Assembly: GCA_964429355.1 (NCBI GenBank)
Contig: CAYSCH010000004.1
Span: 12,710-76,709, forward strand
Length of the DNA: 64,000 bases
Direction of reading: 5' to 3'
Source of the DNA: JAAYAY01 sp964429355
Lineage (GTDB): Bacteria; Planctomycetota; Planctomycetia; Pirellulales; Thermoguttaceae
A model generated the notes under the pieces. That model made no database searches, was not told the origin of the DNA, and worked only from the letters and a program-made list of their open reading frames with translations. Position numbers and translations under genes: made by a program. Shown one piece after another: positions 34,309-42,735 of the stretch (its first letter is position 1; each line of letters opens with the position of its first letter).

Positions 34309-35511
34309 CTACGGCTTGTCCTTCGCTCGTTTCTTGTTCGGCGTTGACACCTCTTCTGCCCGCACTCGCAGAAGGTTTCCCTGACGCTCGTGAATGCACC
34401 CGACAGGTGCGAGCACTGCTTGAAACAGCTCGTCGAACGTGGCCTTCTCGACGCGAAACGAGATCAACTGGTCGAGTGATACGCCCGCACGTTCCAGGCT
34501 GGCATGGTCGATCTGGAGTTCCAGGCCAAGCTGCTTCACGAAGTGATCGAGCACCGCCCCAAGCGGCTTGTTGGGTACCTCGGCCGTGAAGACCTGTTCG
34601 GCCGGTCGGCCGTTGCTTGGGCTTCCGCGATTCTCCGGCCGTTTCGCGCCAGGGTTTCGCATCGCCTCGATCGATTCATGGTGTTCCAGCAGGCCGCGAA
34701 CGTAGACTCGGTTGCCGGCCACTCGGAAATCGCAGTTCGGCATGGCCGCGCGCCATTGTTCGGCGAGCATGGCGGGTTTCTCGCCTCCCGGATAGTCCTT
34801 CACAATGGCCACCTTGTCGGGCAGCGGCCCCACGGCAACTCGCCGCGCGTCGGCTGCCACCTGGTAGGTAAGATCGAATTGATGGAGGATCAACGTGAGC
34901 CTGTCCGCCAGCGACATCGATGGATAGTTCGCGGCTGCCCAAAGGTCATGTGGAATACGGTCGAGATTGGTCATTTCAAGCCCGTTCTGCTCCGCAAGTC
35001 CGCTCAACACTTCCCTGGGGGTGGCGAGGTCTTTCCAACCTATCGGAGCTTCGCTGGAAAACTTGCGTAAGGCGGGCGGTCCGAGTGCGACAATTTCCTG
35101 GCGCCGCAACTCGGCTACGGTCCGAATACGCTCGGCACTGTTGGGGGGTCCGAAATAAACCACGTTGCCCAGCGTACTGACACGCAGATTCCGGCTGGTC
35201 GCTACGGCCCGAAAAACCGCTAGCACCGATTCCTCCCGCAGGGCCAGCGTAACTTTCTGATCGGGATCCACCCGGCGATCCAGCAAGACAGCTATCTGTT
35301 GCGCACGCGCAAAATCGAGCAGGCACTCGCGCAGAGGGGGGCCCTCCCAGATAACGCTTGCCGGCTCCGCCAATCGCTCTCGGAAGTCGCGATCCGTGAG
35401 CCACGAAGGTGCAGTGTCGGCTGCGTTGACTGGGACCGGACAGAGAGCGAGGGTGGCCATCGCACTCATCGCCAGCCAAAATCGCTCAGATCGAATCACC
35501 GCAGGTTCCAC
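34309..35511 (-). CDS. Secreted protein with secretin/TonB N-terminal (STN)-like repeats
   Basis: 400 residues with a signal peptide (FWLAMSAMATLALCPVPVNA). Three regions resemble STN domains, the short beta-alpha modules found at the start of secretins and TonB-dependent receptors: around PPLRECLLDFARAQQIAVLL (with ALREESVLAVFRAVATSRNL), around TPREVLSGLAEQNGLEMTNL, and around KPLGAVLDHFVKQLGLELQI. There is no secretin barrel, so it is not an outer-membrane channel. Similar stand-alone proteins occur in planctomycetes; function unknown. The C-terminal residues STPNKKRAKDKP are basic. It converges with cheY. Confidence 0.7.
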   Translation of the reverse strand: MEPAVIRSERFWLAMSAMATLALCPVPVNAADTAPSWLTDRDFRERLAEPASVIWEGPPLRECLLDFARAQQIAVLLDRRVDPDQKVTLALREESVLAVFRAVATSRNLRVSTLGNVVYFGPPNSAERIRTVAELRRQEIVALGPPALRKFSSEAPIGWKDLATPREVLSGLAEQNGLEMTNLDRIPHDLWAAANYPSMSLADRLTLILHQFDLTYQVAADARRVAVGPLPDKVAIVKDYPGGEKPAMLAEQWRAAMPNCDFRVAGNRVYVRGLLEHHESIEAMRNPGAKRPENRGSPSNGRPAEQVFTAEVPNKPLGAVLDHFVKQLGLELQIDHASLERAGVSLDQLISFRVEKATFDELFQAVLAPVGCIHERQGNLLRVRAEEVSTPNKKRAKDKP

Positions 35512-35734
35512 CGGATGAACTCAAATCGCAAAGGCTCCCCAGATTTCATTTTCTATCGTACCCGGGTTGATGAAAAGCCTCGCTTCCGTCCAAGTGGGCA
35601 AATTTTTCGTTGCTGATCGGGGGCCGTTGCGATTACAATCGAGTTCAAGCGGTTCCTGTCGGCCCCGCCCTTCGGCATCGGCGATGGTTCAGTTGCCGGG
35701 CCGCGCTCCGTAGTGATCGCCAAGGAGTGCTTCG

Positions 35735-36394
35735 GTGAGCGATGCCACACGTCTCCCTTTTCTGACGCTGCTCTACCAACAGTACCTGACCAACCAGGAC
35801 TCTGCCGCCTTCATTCGCAAGGTGTCTCAAACCTATACTCAAGGGACCTTGGAGCGTCTGGCGAGTCACGGCAGTCCCGACGTACGACGCAGCGCCGTTC
35901 TGGCGTTGGGATTCCTGGCGGACTACGAGGCAAATCATGCCATGGGACGTGCCCTGGTCGATGGCGACCGGACCGTTCGGATGCTCGCCGAGAACGGGAT
36001 CCGAAATCTCTGGAACCGCGCTGGAACCCAGGAACAATCTCAGCAGTTGGCTATCATCATTCGCTTGAACACGGCTCAACAATATCGCCAGGCAATGGAA
36101 AAATCGACTCGCCTGATCGAGGACGCGCCGTGGTTCGCCGAAGCGTGGAATCAGCGGGCCGTCGCCCGTTTTGCCCTCGGCGAATATGAGGAATCCATCC
36201 GCGATTGTCATCAAGCCCTCGAGATCAATCCCTACCATTTTGCTGCTGCGTCGGGTATGGGCCTGGCCTATCTTCATCTGGGCAACCAGGTTTCCGCGTT
36301 GGAGGCCTTCCAGCGAGCCCTTCGTCTCAATCCGAACCTCGAAGGAGTTCGTACGCAGGTTGCGCGTTTGACGAAGATCATTGAAGGAAAGTAG
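35735..36394 (+). CDS. HEAT- and TPR-repeat protein
   Basis: 219 residues starting with GTG at 35735 (AAGGAG eight bases upstream). The first 90 residues form HEAT-like helices (GTLERLASHGSPDVRRSAVLALGFLA), the rest TPR units (AWFAEAWNQRAVARFALGEYEES; INPYHFAAASGMGLAYLHLGNQ). These are protein-protein scaffolds without catalytic motifs. Partner unknown; convergent with the thioredoxin/YHS gene. Confidence 0.7.
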   Translation: MSDATRLPFLTLLYQQYLTNQDSAAFIRKVSQTYTQGTLERLASHGSPDVRRSAVLALGFLADYEANHAMGRALVDGDRTVRMLAENGIRNLWNRAGTQEQSQQLAIIIRLNTAQQYRQAMEKSTRLIEDAPWFAEAWNQRAVARFALGEYEESIRDCHQALEINPYHFAAASGMGLAYLHLGNQVSALEAFQRALRLNPNLEGVRTQVARLTKIIEGK

Positions 36395-36438
36395 CGCGCG
36401 AGCCAAAGGCCTCTACGGGATGCCCAAGAAACGCGACA

Positions 36439-36465
36439 GGACCGGCCCCCCCCAGGAACCGGTCC
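36439..36465. terminator. Candidate bidirectional hairpin between convergent genes
   Basis: GGACCGG at 36439-36445 pairs with CCGGTCC at 36459-36465 around a C-rich loop, 45 bp after the HEAT/TPR stop and 49 bp after (in the other direction) the thioredoxin/YHS stop. There is no T-tract, so termination would be weak. Confidence 0.3.
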
Positions 36466-36513
36466 CGTGCAGCACTCTTGGAGCCGTTCGCGAGCCCCTG
36501 TGTTTCGAGGGTA

Positions 36514-37815
36514 TCAGCGGTATCCGTAAGGATTCGGCGCTGTTCCAATACTCTGCGCCGGCGACTGCGTCGGACCGAGGACGGCCTGCTGGGATCCCAG
36601 GATCTGATTCTCGTAGAAAACGGGATTGGCCTGGAACTTCTCGAAGTTCTCCCGGTTGCTGAACAGGTAGACTCGATCCCTCCAGCGCGCTCCGAATTCA
36701 CGAACTCCCGCGACCTGCTGCCCCCGTTCCACCTGCAGTACCACGTCGTTTCCGGACAGGACAGGAGCGTAGAAATTGGGGTTCTCAAAGAAGGCCTTCT
36801 GCTGTTCCGCCCCCGCGAAAAGGTAGGTTCGTCCTTCGTGACGAAGTCCCCAACGGGGATCGCCTGGCACCCACTTCGGCTGCGGGTCGCATCTCATTGT
36901 TCGTTCAAGGCTGACCGGACAGAACCCTTCAAGAGCAATCGGTGGATTCCCGGCCGGGGGAGCTGCGGCGAGGGGCTGGCCTGCAACCGGCGATGCCATT
37001 CCCGGCGTCGAAGCAGTTGCATTGGCCGGAGCCATCTGTGGGTTGACCGCGTACACGTTCTGGGCATCAGGTGGCGTGGCCGCAGGTAATGTGGGCTCCA
37101 GAGCCGGGCTCATCCCTGTCTGGGCAGATTGGGGATTCATTGGGTAGCTCGGCGATGCGGTCGAGCCCATGCCATACTGCTCCGCGTATTGAGGAACTGC
37201 CTGGGCTGGCCAAGCCTGGCCGGGAACCTGGCCTTGCTGGACCGATGACGGGCCGGACTGGCCGATTCCGTTCGGCAGGCCGCCGAGGGGGTAATTCCCA
37301 CTGGGCTGCGGTTGCATCATCGGTGGGGTTTGTGGAGAAAAGGCTGTCTGGGTGGGGGTGGGCCACGTTGCGCCGGCATATTGTGGGCCTCCGGTTGGTA
37401 GACCCCGCTGAGCGACCTGATCGAGACGGGCGATGTACTCTGGAGCAGGCGTTCCGCCCACGTAACTTGCGATGACCTGGCCCTGAGGTGTGATGATTAC
37501 GTCGGCTGGTACTGCCGCGATACCGAACTGACGGGCATCGCCCGGTGACAGATCTCTGTTGATTCTGACGGCAACAAATCCCCGGTCGATGGCCTGGACG
37601 ACGTCGGGTCTGGTGAAGACTTCGCGATCCATCCACTCACATGGCCGGCACCCGTTCCCCCAGAAATGGACAAGAACAAGGCGGTTTGAATGAGCGGCCA
37701 GGATCTTGGCGCGATCCAGTGTGGGCTGCCATTGTATGGCCGAATTGCCCCGGCAAACGCTTGTCGTCAGGCAGAGCGCTATACCGATACTCAATGCCCC
37801 AAACTTGACGTGCAT
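36514..37815 (-). CDS. Thioredoxin-fold protein with two C-terminal YHS-like domains
   Basis: 433 residues from the ATG at 37815 (AGAGGAC upstream), with a signal peptide (MHVKFGALSIGIALCLTTSVCRG). Residues about 30-120 are thioredoxin-like with WGNGCRPC as the CxxC site and a cis-Pro in AAVPADVI. A long Pro/Gln/Ala-rich linker follows (about residues 145-300). The C-terminus has two YHS-like units: CPVSLERTMRCDPQPKWVPG with RTYLFAGAEQQKAFFENP, and a second with RVYLFSNRENFEKFQANP. YHS domains bind metal. This fusion suggests a periplasmic redox/metal-handling role; that is inference. Confidence 0.75.
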   Translation of the reverse strand: MHVKFGALSIGIALCLTTSVCRGNSAIQWQPTLDRAKILAAHSNRLVLVHFWGNGCRPCEWMDREVFTRPDVVQAIDRGFVAVRINRDLSPGDARQFGIAAVPADVIITPQGQVIASYVGGTPAPEYIARLDQVAQRGLPTGGPQYAGATWPTPTQTAFSPQTPPMMQPQPSGNYPLGGLPNGIGQSGPSSVQQGQVPGQAWPAQAVPQYAEQYGMGSTASPSYPMNPQSAQTGMSPALEPTLPAATPPDAQNVYAVNPQMAPANATASTPGMASPVAGQPLAAAPPAGNPPIALEGFCPVSLERTMRCDPQPKWVPGDPRWGLRHEGRTYLFAGAEQQKAFFENPNFYAPVLSGNDVVLQVERGQQVAGVREFGARWRDRVYLFSNRENFEKFQANPVFYENQILGSQQAVLGPTQSPAQSIGTAPNPYGYR

Positions 37816-38069
37816 ATTCGCCTGTCCTCTTTTACTGCAACCAAGCGACAACCGTTCGTCGTCCCGCTGGTATTGCGATCCAAATGCAGTTACTTACCCC
37901 CAGACAGCGGGGAAAGTCATTCCGCAACCCATACGAGGCCCGCTGAAAACACGAACCTTTGCTTTCTTATCGGACCTGAGCGGTGGGAGAAAACAGGCGA
38001 AGTTTGCGGGAAGATCCAATTCTGCGGATTTTGTCGAGGCACTCGAGGCACGAAAAAGTGGGACTAAGG

Positions 38070-38098
38070 TTGATAAGTGTGGGAAAATAGTGTATATC
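38070..38098 (+). promoter_or_regulatory. Candidate sigma70-type promoter
   Basis: TTGATA at 38070-38075 and TATATC at 38093-38098 with an ideal 17-bp spacer. A transcript would have a ~630-base leader before rho. Confidence 0.45.
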
Positions 38099-38296
38099 AA
38101 GGCATGTGGCTTCGTTTCTGGCGAGGTCGCTTCGGGGAGCATACTAGTTGCAGAAGGATTTCATCATTCCGTCCCCGCTTGGCCCAATCTGGGCGAATTG
38201 CCAGCGGACAACAAGCGAATCGTGTTGTCAGCTCCAACGCGGTGAAAAAAGCAGAAAAAAGTTCCCCTGTTTGCCGCAAATTGGTCAGTACAAAGG

Positions 38297-38324
38297 TTGA
38301 CACGGATTCTTAGGTCGATAAGAT
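38297..38324 (+). promoter_or_regulatory. Candidate sigma70-type promoter
   Basis: TTGACA at 38297-38302 and TAAGAT at 38319-38324, 16-bp spacer, reading toward rho with a ~405-base leader. Two promoters for rho are possible; only one may be real. Confidence 0.4.
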
Positions 38325-38736
38325 GGCCATAGTTGGAGATCTACCAATCAGGTAGCTGCTATTGGCCCTAAGTCTATTTGAACATCTCGGGGCCATCCCC
38401 CAGAGGAATCGGATTTGGGCGGGGGACCGGAGTCGGATTCTTCGGTTTGTTCCTTGCTAGAGCCCCCTCGTTCTGTTTGCAACCTCTGGGCGGACCACCG
38501 TAGGTCGTAGGTCCAAGGAGTTTGTAGGCCCCGGTGTCGTGGCTGTCGATTGTCCCCACGGAGTGTGGTCGGACGGTCGTGTGGGAATGCGATTTTCGTT
38601 CCACGACGAGAATTGATCTCTTGGTGAGGGAGTTCGGCTTTTTTGCCGAAAGCCTTTTCTGTGATCTTGGGAGCTATCCCGAGCTTGCGCTTGTGTTATG
38701 CGCTGGGCGGATCGTTGTCTGCGTTTAGGTGGCAAT

Positions 38737-40005
38737 ATGGCGAAAAAGAAGAAGAGTCGACCTCGCGGTAAAGGTGGCGGTGGCGGAGGTGGTGGCGGAG
38801 GCGGCAATCAGCGGCATCGGTCGCGACCCGCCAATCGGGAGCAACCGATCGGACAACGGGAAACCGCCAATGATGGCGGCGGCGAGGCCAAGCCCGGCGG
38901 CGGTATTCTCGAAATGCACCCCAACGGCTATGGGTTCCTTCGCGATCCGGAGGCGAACTACGTTCGCCAACTGTCCGACCCGTTTGTTCCCGGCAGCATG
39001 ATCGACAAATTCGGCCTCCGGGAAGGCGTGGCGCTCACGGGATTGGTTCAGCCGGGGCGAAAGCAGCAGGGACCCCGGCTCAAGGAAATCTCCGACGTCG
39101 ACGGCATGAACCCCGACGATTATCGGGATGTCAAGACTTTTGACCAACTGACTCCCATCACCCCCGAGCATTGGCTCCGTTTGGAAACGGGCTCGATGCC
39201 GATGACAACACGGGTAATGGACTTGCTGACACCGCTTGGAAAAGGCCAACGTGCGTTGATCGTGGCTCCGCCGCGGACCGGCAAGACCGTTCTGCTCCAG
39301 CACATCAGCCAGGCCATCTCGCAGAACTACCCGGATATCAAGCTGGTGGTTCTCCTGATCGACGAACGCCCCGAGGAGGTAACCGACTTTCGCCGCGCGG
39401 TCAATGGCGAGGTCGTGGCGAGCAGCCTCGATCGCGATATCGAGAGCCACGTGCGACTGGCGCAATTGATCGTTCGACGCTGCGAGCGGTTGGCCGAAAT
39501 GGGAAAAGACGTCTTCCTGCTGATGGACTCGATCACCCGTCTGGCCCGGGCGTTCAATAAATGGGTCGGCAATACCGGCCGGACCATGAGTGGTGGTATC
39601 GACATCAAGGCGATGGATATCCCCAAGAAGCTGTTCGCAACGGCCCGTCTTTTCGAGGAAGGTGGATCGCTCACGATCGTCGGAACGGCGCTGGTCGACA
39701 CCGGTAGCCGCATGGACGAACTGATTTTCCAGGAGTTCAAGGGAACCGGAAACATGGAGTTGGTCCTCGACCGAAAGCTGGCCGATCGCCGGGTCTGGCC
39801 GTCGATCGACATCAGCCAATCCGGAACCCGGCGGGAAGAGAAGCTCCTGCCGCCGGAGATTCTGCGAGCGGTCACCATGCTCCGCCGTACCCTCTCGTCG
39901 ATGCATCCGGTGGATGCCATGGAGCAGTTGACGGCCAAGCTGGCAAAATTCAAGTCGAATCAGGAGTTCATCGAACTGATCAGCGGCGCCCAACTGGTCG
40001 ACTGA
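38737..40005 (+). CDS. rho: Transcription termination factor Rho
   Basis: 422 residues. Rho is a hexameric RNA helicase that stops transcription. Visible are the OB-fold RNA-binding start (GILEMHPNGYGFLRDPEANY), Walker A PPRTGKTVLL, Walker B region LLIDERPEEVTD, Q-loop region SGGIDIKA and the arginine-finger region near SITRLARAFN. Just after the start is a basic Lys/Arg tract followed by eleven consecutive Gly codons (MAKKKKSRPRGKGGGG), probably a flexible RNA-binding tail. The start ATG at 38737 is the only sensible choice. Long upstream leader suggests autoregulation. Confidence 0.95.
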   Translation: MAKKKKSRPRGKGGGGGGGGGGGNQRHRSRPANREQPIGQRETANDGGGEAKPGGGILEMHPNGYGFLRDPEANYVRQLSDPFVPGSMIDKFGLREGVALTGLVQPGRKQQGPRLKEISDVDGMNPDDYRDVKTFDQLTPITPEHWLRLETGSMPMTTRVMDLLTPLGKGQRALIVAPPRTGKTVLLQHISQAISQNYPDIKLVVLLIDERPEEVTDFRRAVNGEVVASSLDRDIESHVRLAQLIVRRCERLAEMGKDVFLLMDSITRLARAFNKWVGNTGRTMSGGIDIKAMDIPKKLFATARLFEEGGSLTIVGTALVDTGSRMDELIFQEFKGTGNMELVLDRKLADRRVWPSIDISQSGTRREEKLLPPEILRAVTMLRRTLSSMHPVDAMEQLTAKLAKFKSNQEFIELISGAQLVD

Positions 40006-40172
40006 GCAGCGGAGCTCTGCCGGCTCCGCCCCAGGCGGTGGAGCTGGCACGGTCTGCCGTGGATCGATGCCCGGAGAAACTGGGCAATGGTTTTGTGAAG
40101 CGATCCTGAGCCCAAGACCCGGCTGCAGTTGGCGGATATCCGGACTTCGGCTAGAATAAACGTGTGGCCTCC

Positions 40173-40256
40173 GGAGGGTAAGCGAATGGTTAGCGGCGAC
40201 ACTGGAAATGTCGTGCCCCAGTAATGGGGTTGCGGGTTCGAGCCCCGTGCCCTCCG
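40173..40256 (+). tRNA. tRNA-Ser(GGA)
   Basis: Cloverleaf is readable: acceptor GGAGGGT with GCCCTCC, anticodon stem CGACA/TGTCG with loop CTGGAAA (anticodon GGA), a long variable arm (CCCC-AGTAAT-GGGG, class II) and T arm GCGGG-TTCGAGC-CCCGT. No CCA is encoded. Discriminator G. It lies between rho and an integrase gene, making it the likely attachment locus of the element that follows. Confidence 0.97.
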
Positions 40257-40264
40257 CTCTGAAC

Positions 40265-40288
40265 AAGCCACCGTAAGGTGGCTTTTTT
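40265..40288 (+). terminator. Rho-independent terminator of tRNA-Ser
   Basis: AAGCCACC-GTAA-GGTGGCTT stem-loop followed by TTTTTT, eight bases after the tRNA. Confidence 0.85.
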
Positions 40289-40329
40289 ATTGGACTTACG
40301 ACGAATCGTTTGACGCACGAAATAGCTGA

Positions 40330-40363
40330 ACCATACTCGAATCATACCGATCGCGAGTATGGT
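40330..40363. promoter_or_regulatory. 10-bp inverted repeat before the integrase gene
   Basis: ACCATACTCG (40330-40339) and CGAGTATGGT (40354-40363) are perfect inverted copies separated by 14 bp and followed by AGGCTTTTTT, just upstream of the GGAGG ribosome site of the integrase. It could be an attenuator hairpin, an operator for integrase control, or arm-type recombination sites. Confidence 0.5.
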
Positions 40364-40385
40364 AGGCTTTTTTGGAGGCGCAACG

Positions 40386-41546
40386 ATGAAGTCGGACGAG
40401 GTCGCGAAATGGCGAGAGTGGAAAAGGAACCACCCTGATTACCCGCTCACGGTCGCACCCAGTGGGATCTGGTGCAAGAAGGTCCGAGGGAAGACCCGAT
40501 ACTTCGGCTCGCTGCGAGACCCGGATGCGGCTCTGAAGAACTGGCTGGAGGAGAAAGACTACCTCCTGGCCGGCCAGACTCCGCCGAAGTTCACCTCAGG
40601 GGTGACGGTCGAAAAGCTGCTTGACGACTTCCTTGAGAAGTGCGACAAGCGGATCGAGGCCGGTAAAATGGCCTCCAAGACCAAGTACGACTACCTCCCC
40701 CTACGAGAGGTATTTCAGTTGTCGGGCGTCAGCCGCGTGCCAGCGGCGTCTATGGGCCCGGATCAATTCGCCGCCGTCATGCGAGTGATCGAGTCCGGCC
40801 GAACGCTCCGCACCCAGAAGAACCTGATTACGTCCGTGCGTTCGCTGTTCAAGTGGGCAATCGGAATGGAGCGGATCTCTTCCGTGAAGTACGGGCCCGA
40901 GTTTACTCCGCCGCGGCAGGAGCAAATCGAGGTAGAGCAGGAGGAGGGCAGCGCGTGCCGGTTCATCGAGCAACCCGTGATCGCAAGCGCCCTGGAAGCA
41001 TCTGGACCACGGATGCGGGTCATGATACTCTTGGGGATCAACTGCGCGTTCAACCCAGGCGACTCCATCGCGATTACGCTCGACCATCTGAAGCTTGACG
41101 GAGAAATCCCGTATCACGAGTTTCGCCGAGTGAAGAACGGACGAAGGAGGGCGGCAGTCCTTTGGCCCGAGACCGTTGACGCGGTTCACAATTACGTTGA
41201 ACGGAGCCGACGCCCGGCAGACCCTGACGAACCCACCTTGATCTTGACCCAGCACGGGCAGCCGTACACCAAGAAAAGCCAAGGGAAGAAGATCGGCGAC
41301 GCGTTTCGACGACTCCTGGAAAAGAGCGGGGCGCACGTCGACGGGGTGAACCTTGGCTCACTCCGCCACACGTACGCTACCGTGATCGACAGGCACCCGG
41401 ATCAATCCATGATTGACCTAACCATGGGGCACGTCGGGAGCGGGATGCAGAAGAGGGTCTATCGGCAGTTGAATCTTGACGAGCTGGAGCGATTGAAGGC
41501 AATTTCTGACGTGGCCAGGAAGTGGATGTTCCCCGCGGTGAATTGA
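40386..41546 (+). CDS. int: Tyrosine recombinase (integrase) of the element
   Basis: 386 residues from the ATG at 40386 (GGAGG eight bases upstream). It has an N-terminal SAM-like core-binding domain (VEKLLDDFLEKCDKRIEAGK; LRTQKNLITSVRSLFKWAIG) and a catalytic domain with the RRRAA block (Lys in KNGRRRA), the LRHTYAT box, GH in TMGHVGSG and a C-terminal Tyr in KRVYRQLNLD. The first catalytic Arg of the usual R..K..H-x-x-R..H..Y set is not seen: the equivalent of TGLRxGE is NCAFNPGD, a variant known in planctomycete-type integrases. Placement directly after tRNA-Ser(GGA) indicates that it inserted this element there. Confidence 0.85.
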   Translation: MKSDEVAKWREWKRNHPDYPLTVAPSGIWCKKVRGKTRYFGSLRDPDAALKNWLEEKDYLLAGQTPPKFTSGVTVEKLLDDFLEKCDKRIEAGKMASKTKYDYLPLREVFQLSGVSRVPAASMGPDQFAAVMRVIESGRTLRTQKNLITSVRSLFKWAIGMERISSVKYGPEFTPPRQEQIEVEQEEGSACRFIEQPVIASALEASGPRMRVMILLGINCAFNPGDSIAITLDHLKLDGEIPYHEFRRVKNGRRRAAVLWPETVDAVHNYVERSRRPADPDEPTLILTQHGQPYTKKSQGKKIGDAFRRLLEKSGAHVDGVNLGSLRHTYATVIDRHPDQSMIDLTMGHVGSGMQKRVYRQLNLDELERLKAISDVARKWMFPAVN

Positions 41547-41683
41547 CAGCTTGTGTGTCCTGGGCAACAGGCGGTCCATGCTTTTCTTCGCGTGCCACCA
41601 CAAAAAGGGTTGACATAAGTACGCCAGTATAGCGACAATCACTTGCGCGACTAGTGATTCATGCTCCCTTTCGCACTACGATC

Positions 41684-42661
41684 ATGCCAACAATTCAATC
41701 CTCTGGACGTCGGGAATACAATGGGCTGTTCCTACTCGACAGGAACGACCTAAAAGAACTGGATGCGGTACTTGCTGAGATCCAGAAACAGGCCAAAAAG
41801 TACTACTCACACCGTTTGCGCGAGGTGATGGCCTCGAACTTGTCACAGTTGCAGAGACTCTATCCAAGCAAGAGCGTTGAGGAATTGAAGAGCGAGGCGC
41901 GAAAGCTGGCAGAGAACAGCTACGAGTTGCGACACAAGTTCTGTCAAGTGGTCGCATATTGCGCTTCCAAAAATAAGGCTACGGCGAAGACTTTCTCTGA
42001 GTTAATCTGCCTGGAGAAACTTAATGGAGAAGTCGTCACACACTCAGAAGTGAATCTTCGATACGCCGATTTGAATGCATCGATCAACATCTTCGACATC
42101 TACAGTGACAGGATTCGGATTGATATCGAACCGATGGATAGGGTAATATCACAGCAACTTTCGCAGCAGATCGGAAGTTGGGTTGAGTCAAAGGCGCGGG
42201 CGGAGTTCTTCAGCAAGTACCGGTCGGAGATTATAGGCATACTGTGGCTAGCTATCTGGCTTTGCCTGGCGTTACTTGCTACAGCGGGATTGAGGTACGA
42301 GCAACCCCAGGATGACAGCACGAAACAGACGGCTGCTAGTTTGTTGAAAGCAGGAATCGACGACAATAATATCGCCGATGCAGTAGAGTGTCTCCTCAAA
42401 CTCAATACCGAATCTGCGAAGAAACCAAGAGTCGTTGGCGTGAAGTGGGTGTTTGTTGTCGTGGCTGCGTGCCCGCTTGTACTTCTGTGTGCAATCCTTT
42501 TATTCCCAAAGTCTGCTTTGGCTTTGGGAAGATCATCCCGTTTCGTTGCAAGAGGAAGACATCGATTGTCTCTTGCCAAGTTAGTTGCGGGCACTGCCTT
42601 CGGTTCGATTCCAGCTTCCGTGATTGCGAATGCAATTTGGTCCGTACTGAGCAATGGTTAA
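41684..42661 (+). CDS. Unknown membrane-anchored protein, element cargo
   Basis: About 325 residues from the ATG at 41684 (the frame starts at 41654). A soluble, helix-rich N-terminal domain of about 185 residues opens with GLFLLDRNDLKELDAVLAEI. It is followed by a hydrophobic helix (IGILWLAIWLCLALLATAGL), a short charged loop, and a second helix (WVFVVVAACPLVLLCAILLF); a weaker third may exist at the end. No known family is recognised. Base composition is richer in A/T than the host genes. First of three unknown genes after the integrase on the same strand. Confidence 0.75.
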   Translation: MPTIQSSGRREYNGLFLLDRNDLKELDAVLAEIQKQAKKYYSHRLREVMASNLSQLQRLYPSKSVEELKSEARKLAENSYELRHKFCQVVAYCASKNKATAKTFSELICLEKLNGEVVTHSEVNLRYADLNASINIFDIYSDRIRIDIEPMDRVISQQLSQQIGSWVESKARAEFFSKYRSEIIGILWLAIWLCLALLATAGLRYEQPQDDSTKQTAASLLKAGIDDNNIADAVECLLKLNTESAKKPRVVGVKWVFVVVAACPLVLLCAILLFPKSALALGRSSRFVARGRHRLSLAKLVAGTAFGSIPASVIANAIWSVLSNG

Positions 42662-42735
42662 GGTAATCGAACATTTCGCATGCCATGTAGTTAGGAACTC
42701 AGAAATCACAGAAGAGAAAAGAAACGGCACACGGC

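Larger units (their letters stand above)
37816..38736. other. 920-bp non-coding interval upstream of rho
   Basis: No convincing gene is visible. It contains two candidate promoters reading toward rho (38070-38098 and 38297-38324) and a hairpin TTCGGC-T6-GCCGAA at 38633-38650 with a following T-rich stretch. A long leader fits the known autoregulation of rho by transcription attenuation in other bacteria, but this is an analogy. Confidence 0.45.

Noticed and set aside
38097..38303. Small minus-strand frame upstream of rho
   Set aside because: No ribosome site and composition of chance frames.
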